The notes under the pieces were generated by a model. That model searched no databases. It was not told the DNA's origin and was given only the letters and a program-made list of their open reading frames with translations. From positions 1 through 64,000 of the forward strand of contig JAILOU010000039.1 of assembly GCA_024690665.1 (NCBI GenBank): a stretch of 64,000 nucleotides of DNA, read 5' to 3'. Shown here one piece after another: positions 1 to 8,261 of the stretch. The position numbers were made by a program, and so were the translations under genes. This DNA is from Eubacterium sp. (GTDB lineage: Bacteria; Bacillota; Clostridia; Lachnospirales; Lachnospiraceae). Within the stretch, counting starts at the first letter, position 1. Every line of letters starts with the position of its first letter.

Positions 1-8
1 CGGAGCGT

Positions 9-140
9 TTAACTCAGTCGGAGCTTGCGACGGAATGCGTAGCATTCCTAGTCCTTTAGGGTACCCCGACTGAGTATAGTTTGTCATAACCCCCACCTAC
101 GCTAACGCTTAGAGGTGGGGGATTTCTCCGACTGAGTTAA
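9..140. repeat. palindromic element with hairpin core; possible IS200/IS605-type remnant
   Basis: A perfect 15-base inverted repeat (9-23 and 126-140) bounds the element, and a third partial copy of the arm lies at 64-75. Inside are a 7-bp stem with a 3-base loop (32-38/42-48) and a GC-rich 9-bp hairpin (90-98/113-121). The right arm overlaps the stop codon of the minus-strand permease gene. There is no U-run, so this is not a clear terminator. The hairpins and lack of an ORF resemble the non-coding ends of IS200/IS605 elements or an IS605-orfB type RNA, but that is inference. A related core occurs at 9881-9920. Confidence 0.5.
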
Positions 141-1318
141 CCAATATAGCGTAAAGCTTCGATAGGATTTTTCTTAGATGCTTTGTGCGCCGGATACAAT
201 CCGAAGATAACACCAATGGCAAGAGAGAAGAGGATGGCAATCCATACAACGCCCATGGATAAGGTGAAGTTCAAATCATAATCACTGGCAAATACAGCAG
301 CAATCTTAAGGGTTACCCAGGATAGGCCGATTCCAATGGCACATCCGACAAGGCTGACCACTAATGACTCGATTAAGAACTGTAGCATGATAATACCCTT
401 GCAAGCTCCAATCGCCTTACGAATACCAATTTCTCTGGTACGCTCTGTAACAGATACCAGCATGATGTTCATGATTCCGATACCGCCGACTAAGAGGGAG
501 ATACCGGCAATTCCGCCGAGTAGTAATGTTAACATACCGGTTACGCTTTCCATAGTCTCTGCAATTTCTGTAGAAGAAGTCACAGAATAATAATCTTCAT
601 CACCGAAACGTTCGAGCAGATAAGAATCTAAGTAAGATTCTGCTGCATCCATAGAATCTTCATCGGCAGCTCCGACAACAAAGCTTGAGATGTCGGTAGA
701 AACGCTGTCCGTTGTACGAATCAGTGTTGTATATGGAATATACGCCTCGTAAGTAGAAGAAGAAGAGGAGGAAGAGTCATCTTCTTCAAGGATACCAACG
801 ATGGTGTAATTGTAACCATTTAAGCTGATGGTTTCGCCAAGACAATTTGCATATCCAACAATATCCGTTGCCAGATCCTGACTGATGATAATAATATTGG
901 AATGATTCTCTACATCGACGGTTTTGATAAAACGTCCGGTGGAAAGTGTGACATCCATAATATCGTCATAATCAGCAGTGGTGCCGTATACAGTGACGGT
1001 TTCACTGGTTGAGTCGTTTACTGCGGTAAGTGAAGTCTGTGTAAGAGCTGCAATGCTGGATATATTTTCATTTTCTTCGATTTCTTCAAGGTCAGACAGT
1101 TTCAGCGGATTACCATCATCATCAGTGATGGAAACAGAAAGCATATCGCTTCCCATGCTGGAGATCTGATCGGATACGGAATCAGTAGTTCCGCTGGCCA
1201 TGGAAACGAGTACCACGAGTGACATAACACCGATGATAATTCCAAGCATGGTCAAAAAAGAACGCATTTTGTTGGATAATACTGCTTTTAAAGCCATCTT
1301 TAAAGACTGAAAGATCAT
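137..1318 (-). CDS. MacB-like ABC transporter permease
   Basis: A 393-residue membrane permease of the MacB/FtsX class. An N-terminal helix (about residues 20-42) is followed by an extracellular MacB core domain with an acidic Ser-rich patch near residue 190. Three helices (about 262-290, 312-335, 355-375) and an RTREIGIRKAIGA coupling segment form the FtsX domain. Its start overlaps the ATPase stop by four bases (ATGA), so the two are translationally coupled. With the ATPase and the HlyD-like adaptor upstream it forms a three-gene export system, probably for peptides, antimicrobials or lipids; the substrate cannot be told from sequence. The stop codon lies in the inverted repeat that bounds the element at 9-140. 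Confidence 0.93.
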   Translation of the reverse strand: MIFQSLKMALKAVLSNKMRSFLTMLGIIIGVMSLVVLVSMASGTTDSVSDQISSMGSDMLSVSITDDDGNPLKLSDLEEIEENENISSIAALTQTSLTAVNDSTSETVTVYGTTADYDDIMDVTLSTGRFIKTVDVENHSNIIIISQDLATDIVGYANCLGETISLNGYNYTIVGILEEDDSSSSSSSTYEAYIPYTTLIRTTDSVSTDISSFVVGAADEDSMDAAESYLDSYLLERFGDEDYYSVTSSTEIAETMESVTGMLTLLLGGIAGISLLVGGIGIMNIMLVSVTERTREIGIRKAIGACKGIIMLQFLIESLVVSLVGCAIGIGLSWVTLKIAAVFASDYDLNFTLSMGVVWIAILFSLAIGVIFGLYPAHKASKKNPIEALRYIG

Positions 1319-2001
1319 CGAGAAACCTCCTTTACATGGCCGTCCTTGATACGGATAATGCGGGATGCCTGAACGGCAACTTCCTCATCATGCGTAATTA
1401 AAACAATGGTATGTCCGGCATCATGAAGCTCGTGAAAAAGCTTCATGATTTCTTCGCCGGTTGCTGAATCGAGGTTACCGGTTGGCTCATCGGCTAAGAA
1501 CAGCGATGGCTTTGTTGCAATGGCGCGGGCAATCGCTACACGCTGCTGCTGACCACCGGATAACTCGGTTGGCTTATGGTCTTTACGTTTTCCAAGTTGT
1601 ACACGTACGAGTGCCTGTTCGACAAGCTCCTGGCGTACATTTTTAGGAACTTTTTGATAGATCAGAGGCAGTTCCACATTTTCCTCCGCAGTTAGGTTTC
1701 CAATCAGATTAAAGTTCTGAAAGATAAAACCAATCTGTTTGTTTCGAATGCGGGCAAGATCATTTTCTGAGTAAGACTCAATTGGTTGTCCGTTCAGATA
1801 GTAGTGACCTTCGTCTGCAATATCAAGGCATCCGATGATATTCATCATTGTGGATTTACCACTACCGGAAGGACCAATGATGCTGACGAATTCGCCTTCT
1901 TTAATACACAGGCTGGCATGATCAAGTGCACGAACTTCAGTGTCGCCAATGGTATAAACTTTCGAAACATCGTCAAGACGAATGATATCTTTAGTTTCCA
2001 C
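1315..2001 (-). CDS. MacB/LolD-type ABC transporter ATP-binding protein
   Basis: A 228-residue ABC ATPase. Walker A is GPSGSGKST, the signature is [14 protein letters not shown], Walker B is [13 protein letters not shown], and the switch histidine is in LITHDEE. The reading frame is open further upstream, but that extension is Gly/Ala/Trp-rich shadow of the adaptor gene. I place the start at the GTG at 2001 ([12 protein letters not shown]), which follows a GGAGGAGGTG ribosome site and gives the usual length for this family. It overlaps the end of the adaptor gene by 11 bases, and its own stop overlaps the permease start. It powers the MacB-like permease. Confidence 0.93.
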   Translation of the reverse strand: METKDIIRLDDVSKVYTIGDTEVRALDHASLCIKEGEFVSIIGPSGSGKSTMMNIIGCLDIADEGHYYLNGQPIESYSENDLARIRNKQIGFIFQNFNLIGNLTAEENVELPLIYQKVPKNVRQELVEQALVRVQLGKRKDHKPTELSGGQQQRVAIARAIATKPSLFLADEPTGNLDSATGEEIMKLFHELHDAGHTIVLITHDEEVAVQASRIIRIKDGHVKEVSR

Positions 2002-3889
2002 CAGGAGCACCTCCTCCGCCGTTGCCGCCCATGCCGCCGCCGCTGGAATCCATGCTAGGCATATCACCGCTCTGGCCGCCCATGCCGCCCATAGCGCCCA
2101 TGCTTTCTTCTGAGGATTCTTCGGAATCGGATGTAGAAGCTTCTGTGTAGTATACAGTGTCGCCTTCTTCAAGACCACTTTGAATTTCTACATTACTTCC
2201 ATCGGAAAGACCGGTTGTAACTTCTGTCTTACCGGATAAGTTACCTTCATCATCAACTTCGGTATATACGTATGTTCCGTCTGCATCTTCCTGAAGTGCG
2301 CTGACAGGAACAGTAAGAACGTCGGCAGCTTCTTCGATGTTGATAACTGCAGATGCACTCATGCCGGTGAGCATACCGTCGGCACGATCGACTGTGATTT
2401 CACAAGTGTATTTGGCATTTCCGTCGCTGCTTGAAGAAGCAGAGTGAGAAACAGAAGTAATGGTTCCTGTGAATTCTTCATCTTCTAAGGCATCTAAAGT
2501 TACGGTTGCAGTCTGACCTTCTTCAACAGAATTGATATCCAATTCATCAACGTCTACAGAGATTGTGACTTCATCAGAAGAAGCAATGGTAAATGCTGAC
2601 GTTGTAGAGATTGTATACTCATCTGAGCTGTCGTCGCTGTCGCTTGAACTTGAGCTGCTAGATGAGGAGCTGCTTGTTGTTCCGGATGAGGAAGAACTGC
2701 TTCCACTTGAAGAGGTAGTTCCTGATGTAGTAGAAGATTGGCTGTCTGAGGTACTGCTGCTACTTGTATCTGATGATGAGCTGTCTGAAGAACTTGAAGT
2801 GGTATCACTTGAAGAAGTTGAACTACTGCTTTCTGTTGCAGAGAAGACAGCCTTGATGCGAAGCTTGTTTCCTTCTGTATCAGCGGTTCCAATCAGTTTT
2901 GGAGTATCAGATGAAATAGTAGCACCTGCAATGGTAACCGCGTAGTCATCGGCATCGGTAAATGCATAACCGTCATTCGCTGTTAAAGTAATGGTTGCGG
3001 TATAAACCGTTCCGGACTGGAAAGTATCACTGCAGTCCCAGGAAATGGTTGCGGTATATTCATCTGTTGAACTGATGGTTGTCTGTGGTGTGGCACCGGT
3101 TACAGGAGCTGTTACGGAGATGGAATTGATATCATCATCCGTAATAGTTGTAACAGAACTTGTGCTGGTTGTTGTTTCTGCAGAAGTTGTGGAAACATCT
3201 GTAGAAAGAGTGATTACACTGGCACTGTCAGAAGTGCTTGCGGTATTTGTGGTTGTTGTTTCGCTTGAAGTATCAGAACTTGAGTCTGATGAAGAATCAG
3301 AATCTGTTGAGATATTGATGGTGTCGATCACGCCAGCACTTGTTGCGTAGATGGCACCTTTTTTGCGAATCTTCTTAAGCTGTTTTTGCAAGGTTTCAAG
3401 ATCGGACAAATCATCTTCGTATACAAGGTACTGAAGATAAACATCGGAACTGGTATCAGAAAAATCGTCATCGTCTTCTAAGTCATCCATCTCATCTTCT
3501 AAATCGTCAATCATTTCGTTGACCTCAAGAAGAGCACTGATAACAGAAGCCTCATCAACGGTTGCGAGTTTTTGACCTTCTTCAACGGTTTCGCCTTCAC
3601 TGACAAGAATTTCCGTTACGGTTACACTGTCCGGAATTTCAACATCAACAGTTCCGGTTGAAGATATTGTTCCGGAGCCTTCGATGGTTGTGCTGACGGT
3701 TCCTGTCGTTACTTCTGCAGAGAGGGTGTTAACCTCTGTAGCCATTGCATTGTCGGAAGATAAGTTCTTTAAAAATACACTTCCTACAACTATTGCGGCA
3801 ATGACCACCGCTAATATAATTTTGAATTTCCTGGTTTTTAAGAGCTGGAAAAAAATACTTCCAATCTTATTTAATATGCTTCGCGCCAT
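1991..3889 (-). CDS. MacA/HlyD-type periplasmic adaptor with a Ser-rich insertion
   Basis: A 632-residue membrane-anchored adaptor. One N-terminal helix (about 24-42) is followed by a biotinyl-lipoyl half (VEEGQKLATVDEA) and a short acidic helical region. A long insertion (about residues 190-430) then carries an Ig-like segment and a Ser/Thr/Asp-rich linker with runs of up to 11 serines. The beta-barrel part resumes at DEVTISVDVDELDI and ends in a Gly/Met-rich tail. The family is usually 350-450 residues, so the insertion accounts for the extra length. The start is the ATG at 3889, nine bases after AGGAGG; an upstream ATG has no such site. It is first in the operon with the ATPase and permease. 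Confidence 0.88.
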   Translation of the reverse strand: MARSILNKIGSIFFQLLKTRKFKIILAVVIAAIVVGSVFLKNLSSDNAMATEVNTLSAEVTTGTVSTTIEGSGTISSTGTVDVEIPDSVTVTEILVSEGETVEEGQKLATVDEASVISALLEVNEMIDDLEDEMDDLEDDDDFSDTSSDVYLQYLVYEDDLSDLETLQKQLKKIRKKGAIYATSAGVIDTINISTDSDSSSDSSSDTSSETTTTNTASTSDSASVITLSTDVSTTSAETTTSTSSVTTITDDDINSISVTAPVTGATPQTTISSTDEYTATISWDCSDTFQSGTVYTATITLTANDGYAFTDADDYAVTIAGATISSDTPKLIGTADTEGNKLRIKAVFSATESSSSTSSSDTTSSSSDSSSSDTSSSSTSDSQSSTTSGTTSSSGSSSSSSGTTSSSSSSSSSSSDSDDSSDEYTISTTSAFTIASSDEVTISVDVDELDINSVEEGQTATVTLDALEDEEFTGTITSVSHSASSSSDGNAKYTCEITVDRADGMLTGMSASAVINIEEAADVLTVPVSALQEDADGTYVYTEVDDEGNLSGKTEVTTGLSDGSNVEIQSGLEEGDTVYYTEASTSDSEESSEESMGAMGGMGGQSGDMPSMDSSGGGMGGNGGGGAPGGN

Positions 3890-4013
3890 TATTTCATTCC
3901 TCCTAAATCTGTGTCGAATCATAATAAGATCTTAATTCTTGGTTAAAAAAATCATAATTCTCCTATGTGATTGCAAAATGTTAGAAATGTGAAAAGTATG
4001 TGAGTATGAAAAA

Positions 4014-4042
4014 TTGTGATGCACAGGAAAATGTGATACAAT
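4014..4042 (+). promoter_or_regulatory. extended -10 promoter
   Basis: TTGTGA (4014-4019), a 17-base spacer, then TG-a-TACAAT (4034-4042). The -10 box ends six bases before the ATG at 4049, so the predicted transcript would begin at or next to the start codon. Confidence 0.6.
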
Positions 4043-4048
4043 TTTTGC

Positions 4049-4663
4049 ATGTTTGAACTACTGTACAAAACAAAGAGACATTATAAAAAAACAATGATTC
4101 CACCGGCGATTTACATCGCTCTTATGATTGTTGTGATACTGGTAACCTCTTTGCAACCGTATGGAAAGGCGGAGAATGTGACAGATTATGAATCCTTGCA
4201 GGCACAGTTAAAGCAGGGGAATGAGGTCGCGTTTACCGTTGAAAATGCATGCTATCTTGGTTATAGTGAGGAACTTTTAGGAAAGACAATGGCCTATTAT
4301 TACATAGGAGAATTTGATGATACGCATGTGATTTTTACGGTTAGTGAAGCAGAGTATGAAGAGATTGGACCGGCAGCAGAGCGTTATGAGTTACAGGCAA
4401 CGATTCGCATTCACACAGGACGCCTTGGAAGGGTAGAACTTGCGGTTATCGACCAGATGGGGTGGACACAAGAAGGTATGAAAGACCAGGTTGTTCAGGT
4501 GTTATTTGAAGATCTGGAAGTGATGCGGATGATAGCAGTTGTGGTATTTTGGTTTGTTTTGGCAACCATTGCTCTGGCGATATTCGGTATGGTTATACAG
4601 TGGCGGTATCTGAAGAATCCTGAGAATTCTCCATATTATAAAAAACATAAGAAGGAGTATTAA
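4049..4663 (+). CDS. hypothetical two-helix membrane protein
   Basis: A 204-residue protein I do not recognise. A basic N-terminus leads into a helix (about 17-36), followed by an extracytoplasmic domain of about 120 residues and a second helix (about 163-185) with a short charged tail. An in-frame stop lies just upstream of the first ATG, and no Shine-Dalgarno site precedes it. The next in-frame ATG, 45 bases on, has none either. With the promoter directly abutting, a leaderless mRNA is likely. It ends three bases before a methyltransferase gene and probably shares its transcript. Confidence 0.75.
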   Translation: MFELLYKTKRHYKKTMIPPAIYIALMIVVILVTSLQPYGKAENVTDYESLQAQLKQGNEVAFTVENACYLGYSEELLGKTMAYYYIGEFDDTHVIFTVSEAEYEEIGPAAERYELQATIRIHTGRLGRVELAVIDQMGWTQEGMKDQVVQVLFEDLEVMRMIAVVVFWFVLATIALAIFGMVIQWRYLKNPENSPYYKKHKKEY

Positions 4664-4665
4664 AG

Positions 4666-5418
4666 ATGGCAAGTTATGAGGCATTTGCACAGGTGTATGA
4701 CCTGTTTATGGATAACGTGCCATATAAGAAGTGGTGCGAGAATCTGCTGAGATTTTTACATGAGGAACAAATCACAGACGGTCTGGTGGCAGATTTGGGC
4801 TGCGGAACCGGTGTGATGACACAGATGCTTGATGCGCATGGCTATGATATGATAGGAATTGATTTGTCAGAGGATATGCTCTGGCAGGCGCGTGAGCAAC
4901 AGATTGAAGATGGAACCAATATCTTATATCTGCAGCAGGATATGCGGGAATTTGAATTGTATGGAACAGTTCGTGCAATCATCAGCATCTGTGACAGCAT
5001 TAATTACATATTAAAAGAAGAAGAGCTGGTGAAGGTATTTTCTCTTGTGAACAATTACCTGGATCCTCACGGATTATTTGTGTTTGACTTTAATACAGTG
5101 TCGAAGTATGCACAGATTGGAGATGGCACAATCTGCGAGAATCGTGAAGAGGGAAGCTTTATCTGGGAGAATTATTATGATACGGATTCGAACATCAATG
5201 AATATGATTTGACATTTTATATTCAAAGCGATGAAGAAGGTCTGTATGAACGATTTGAGGAAAATCATCGTCAAAGGGGGTATACTCTGGAGATAATGAA
5301 AGATTGTATTAAAAAGGCCGGCATGGAATTCAAGGCTGCTTATGATGCCGATACGATGAAAGAAGTAACCGGCGAAAGTCAGCGCATCTATGTACTGGCT
5401 TATGAGAAAGGAAAATAG
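4666..5418 (+). CDS. class I SAM-dependent methyltransferase
   Basis: A 250-residue methyltransferase of the small-molecule type. Motif I is VADLGCGTGVMTQML (about 38-52), followed by an acidic residue in IGIDLSEDML that binds the SAM ribose, and a post-motif at LFVFDFNT. AAGGAG precedes the ATG. The hslO start codon follows the stop directly, so it sits in the 4049-8261 operon. The substrate cannot be inferred; neighbours give no pathway. Confidence 0.88.
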   Translation: MASYEAFAQVYDLFMDNVPYKKWCENLLRFLHEEQITDGLVADLGCGTGVMTQMLDAHGYDMIGIDLSEDMLWQAREQQIEDGTNILYLQQDMREFELYGTVRAIISICDSINYILKEEELVKVFSLVNNYLDPHGLFVFDFNTVSKYAQIGDGTICENREEGSFIWENYYDTDSNINEYDLTFYIQSDEEGLYERFEENHRQRGYTLEIMKDCIKKAGMEFKAAYDADTMKEVTGESQRIYVLAYEKGK

Positions 5419-6288
5419 ATGGAAGATTATATTGTAAGAGCAACGGCTGCGGATCATCAGATTCGTGCCTTTGCAATTTATTCAAAAAATATGGTAGAAG
5501 AGGCGAGAGAGCGTCATAACACAAGTCCCGTTGCAACTGCTACAATGGGTCGTCTTATGAGTGCGGGTGCCATGATGGGGATTATGATGAAGGGCAAGGA
5601 TGATTTGCTTACACTTCATGCCAAGGGCATCGGGCCTATGAAGGGCGTTACCGTATCAGCGGATCCAAAGGGCAATGTCAAAGCTTATGTGGATGTCCCG
5701 GATGTAATCGTGCCTGCAAAAAATGGAAAACTGGATGTAGGAGGTGCGCTTGGAGATGGCTATCTTGTTGTGATTCGCGATCTGGGATTAAAAGAGCCGT
5801 ATACAGGAAGAGTGCAACTTCAGACCGGAGAGATTGGAGACGATTTGGCTTATTATTTTGCGGTCTCAGAGCAGACTCCTTCGACAGTTGGACTTGGTGT
5901 TTTGATGGATAAAACCAATCATGTCAGACAGGCGGGCGGGTTTATTATTCAGCTGATGCCGGATACGAAAGAAGAGACGATTGATAAACTTGAAAAGAAA
6001 CTTTCGCAGGTTACCTCAGTAACGGAACTTTTAGAGGCCGGGAATACACCGGAGCAGATTTTACAGCTGCTGCTGGGAGATCTCGGGCTTGAGATCGAAC
6101 AGACACTTCCGGCGAAGTTTTATTGTAATTGTAACCATGATAAGGTGGAAAAAGTACTCATTTCCCTGTCAAAGGATGATTTACAGGAAATGATTGATGA
6201 TGGAGAACCGATTGAGGTAAAATGTCACTTCTGCAATAGTGCGTATACATTTTCCATTGATGAGTTAAAGGAGATTATAAAGCGTTGA
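5419..6288 (+). CDS. hslO: Hsp33 family redox-regulated chaperone
   Basis: A 289-residue Hsp33. The N-terminal holdase domain is followed by the C-terminal zinc switch, with its four cysteines in YCNCNH (CxC) and CHFCN (CxxC). In the family these release zinc and form disulfides under oxidative stress, which activates the chaperone. Length is typical. The ATG directly follows the methyltransferase stop, and the stop codon overlaps the nadE start (TTGA). Confidence 0.97.
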   Translation: MEDYIVRATAADHQIRAFAIYSKNMVEEARERHNTSPVATATMGRLMSAGAMMGIMMKGKDDLLTLHAKGIGPMKGVTVSADPKGNVKAYVDVPDVIVPAKNGKLDVGGALGDGYLVVIRDLGLKEPYTGRVQLQTGEIGDDLAYYFAVSEQTPSTVGLGVLMDKTNHVRQAGGFIIQLMPDTKEETIDKLEKKLSQVTSVTELLEAGNTPEQILQLLLGDLGLEIEQTLPAKFYCNCNHDKVEKVLISLSKDDLQEMIDDGEPIEVKCHFCNSAYTFSIDELKEIIKR

Positions 6289-8261
6289 GACAGGGATTTA
6301 TAAAGGTTGCGGCCCTTACGCCGAAGGTGAAGGTGGCCGATCCGCAATATAATAAAGAAGTCATTATAGAAGAGATAAAAAAGGCAGCAGCGCAGCATGC
6401 GAAAGTAATAGTGCTGCCGGAGCTGTGTATCAGCGGTTATACATGTGGAGATTTGTTTATTCAACAGATTTTATTAGAGGAGTCGGTTCGGGCGCTTCTT
6501 GAGATTGCAAAGTTCACGGAGATGATTGATGCATTGGTATTCGTCGGACTTCCGATTGCAGTAGATGGCAATCTGTACAATGTTGCAGCCGCGCTTAGTA
6601 AGGGGACGGTTCTGGCGCTTGTGCCAAAGACACATATTCCGACATATAATGAGTTTTATGAAGGACGTTACTTTACGCCGGCACCAAAAACGGTTGTGCC
6701 GGCAAGATTGAATGAAGATCTTGTGGTGCCGATGGGAACGGATATCTTATTTCAGTGCGCGAAGATGCCGGAGGTTCGAATTGCCGCTGAAATCTGCGAA
6801 GATCTGTGGGTGCCGAATCCACCAAGTATTCGTCATGCAATGGCAGGGGCAAACATCATTGTGAATCTGTCCGCCAGCAATGAGATCACCGGGAAGGATA
6901 CCTATCGCCTTGACCTTGTTAAGGGGCAGTCGGGACGCCTGATCTGTGGATATATGTACGCAAGTGCAGGTGAGGGTGAGTCTACGCAGGATGTCGTGTA
7001 CAGTGGTCACAATATCATTGCGGAAAATGGACGTATTCTTGCTCAGTCAAAGCGTTTTGTGAATGAGCCGGTATTTACGGAATTTGATGTGCAGATGCTA
7101 AATGAGAATCGTCGCCGCATGAATACGTTTGTTTCAGAGCATGAAGGGTATATGGGAATTCCATTCCAGCTCGACGTAGAAGAGACGACGCTTACAAGAA
7201 CTATTGACCCGGCGCCATTTGTTCCTTCCGGCGAGGCGCTTCGGGCAAAGCGATGTGAGGAAATTCTGAACATTCAGGCATATGGATTGAAAAAGAGAAT
7301 TGAGCATACGAATTCAAAGACTGCTGTCATTGGAATCAGTGGAGGATTGGATTCGACACTGGCATTCTTGGTGACGGTAAAGGCTTTTGACCTGCTTGGA
7401 AAAGACCATAAGGATATTGTGGCAGTTACCATGCCGGGATTTGGGACGACAGACCGCACCTATGATAATGCGGTAACCTTGATTAAACGATTTGGCGCAA
7501 CGCTTCGGGAAATTAATATTGTAAATGCCGTGCGTGTTCATTTTGAAGATATTGGTCATGATGAAAATGTGCATGATATAACTTATGAGAATTCTCAGGC
7601 GCGTCAAAGAACACTTCTTTTGATGGATCTTGCCAATCAGGAAGATGGTATGGTGATTGGAACCGGAGATTTATCGGAACTTGCACTTGGATGGGCTACA
7701 TACAATGGCGATCATATGTCTATGTATGGCGTGAACGCTTCTGTACCAAAGACGCTGGTGCGCCATCTGGTTCGGTATTATGCGGATGCGCTTGAGGATA
7801 AACAGATTCAATCGGTTTTATTAGATGTGCTTGATACACCGGTTTCACCGGAACTTCTTCCTCCGCAGGATGGGGAAATCTCGCAGAAAACGGAAGATCT
7901 TGTCGGTCCTTATGAGCTGCATGATTTCTTCTTATACCATATGTTAAGGTGTGGATATTCGCCTAAGAAAATCTTCCGCCTTGCAAAAGTTGCATTTGAC
8001 GGAGAATATGAAGATGAGGTAATTGCGAAATGGCTTCAGACGTTCGTTCGTCGTTTCTTTGCGCAACAGTTTAAACGTTCTTGTCTGCCGGACGGACCAA
8101 AGGTTGGTAGTGTGGCAGTATCGCCGAGAGGGGATCTTAGAATGCCTTCGGATGCGAGTCGTAACATCTGGATGAATGAGGCTGAGCATCTACTGGAAGA
8201 GGAAAAGGAAGAGAGCGTACTCGATTTCTTCGACAAGAACTGGACACAGTTTTTTAGTTAA
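6285..8261 (+). CDS. nadE: glutamine-dependent NAD+ synthetase
   Basis: A 658-residue two-domain enzyme that makes NAD+ from nicotinic acid adenine dinucleotide, using glutamine as nitrogen donor. The N-terminal nitrilase-type glutaminase has the catalytic triad at Glu46 (LPELCISGY), Lys115 (PKTHIPTYNEF) and Cys171 (AEICEDLW). The synthetase has the PP-loop SGGLDS at 352-357. The start is a TTG overlapping the hslO stop. The opening residues (GFIKVAALTPKVKVAD) match the family start and no ATG is nearby, so TTG is likely real. Its TAA shares the palindrome TTAA with the stop of the opposing MATE gene. Confidence 0.96.
   Translation: MRQGFIKVAALTPKVKVADPQYNKEVIIEEIKKAAAQHAKVIVLPELCISGYTCGDLFIQQILLEESVRALLEIAKFTEMIDALVFVGLPIAVDGNLYNVAAALSKGTVLALVPKTHIPTYNEFYEGRYFTPAPKTVVPARLNEDLVVPMGTDILFQCAKMPEVRIAAEICEDLWVPNPPSIRHAMAGANIIVNLSASNEITGKDTYRLDLVKGQSGRLICGYMYASAGEGESTQDVVYSGHNIIAENGRILAQSKRFVNEPVFTEFDVQMLNENRRRMNTFVSEHEGYMGIPFQLDVEETTLTRTIDPAPFVPSGEALRAKRCEEILNIQAYGLKKRIEHTNSKTAVIGISGGLDSTLAFLVTVKAFDLLGKDHKDIVAVTMPGFGTTDRTYDNAVTLIKRFGATLREINIVNAVRVHFEDIGHDENVHDITYENSQARQRTLLLMDLANQEDGMVIGTGDLSELALGWATYNGDHMSMYGVNASVPKTLVRHLVRYYADALEDKQIQSVLLDVLDTPVSPELLPPQDGEISQKTEDLVGPYELHDFFLYHMLRCGYSPKKIFRLAKVAFDGEYEDEVIAKWLQTFVRRFFAQQFKRSCLPDGPKVGSVAVSPRGDLRMPSDASRNIWMNEAEHLLEEEKEESVLDFFDKNWTQFFS

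Noticed and set aside
137-1318. Lipoprotein-release (LolCDE) function for the ABC operon
   Set aside because: The HlyD-type adaptor and MacB core domain point to export, and LolCDE belongs to Gram-negative outer-membrane biogenesis.
2002-2178. N-terminal extension of the ABC ATPase
   Set aside because: It is the adaptor's Gly-rich tail read in another frame; a GTG with a strong ribosome site gives the normal family length.
2532-3350. Long open frames opposite and within the Ser-rich part of the adaptor gene
   Set aside because: Low-complexity Glu/Leu/Val-rich or Gln/Leu-rich shadows of AGC/TCx-type serine codons; the adaptor frame has the domain matches.
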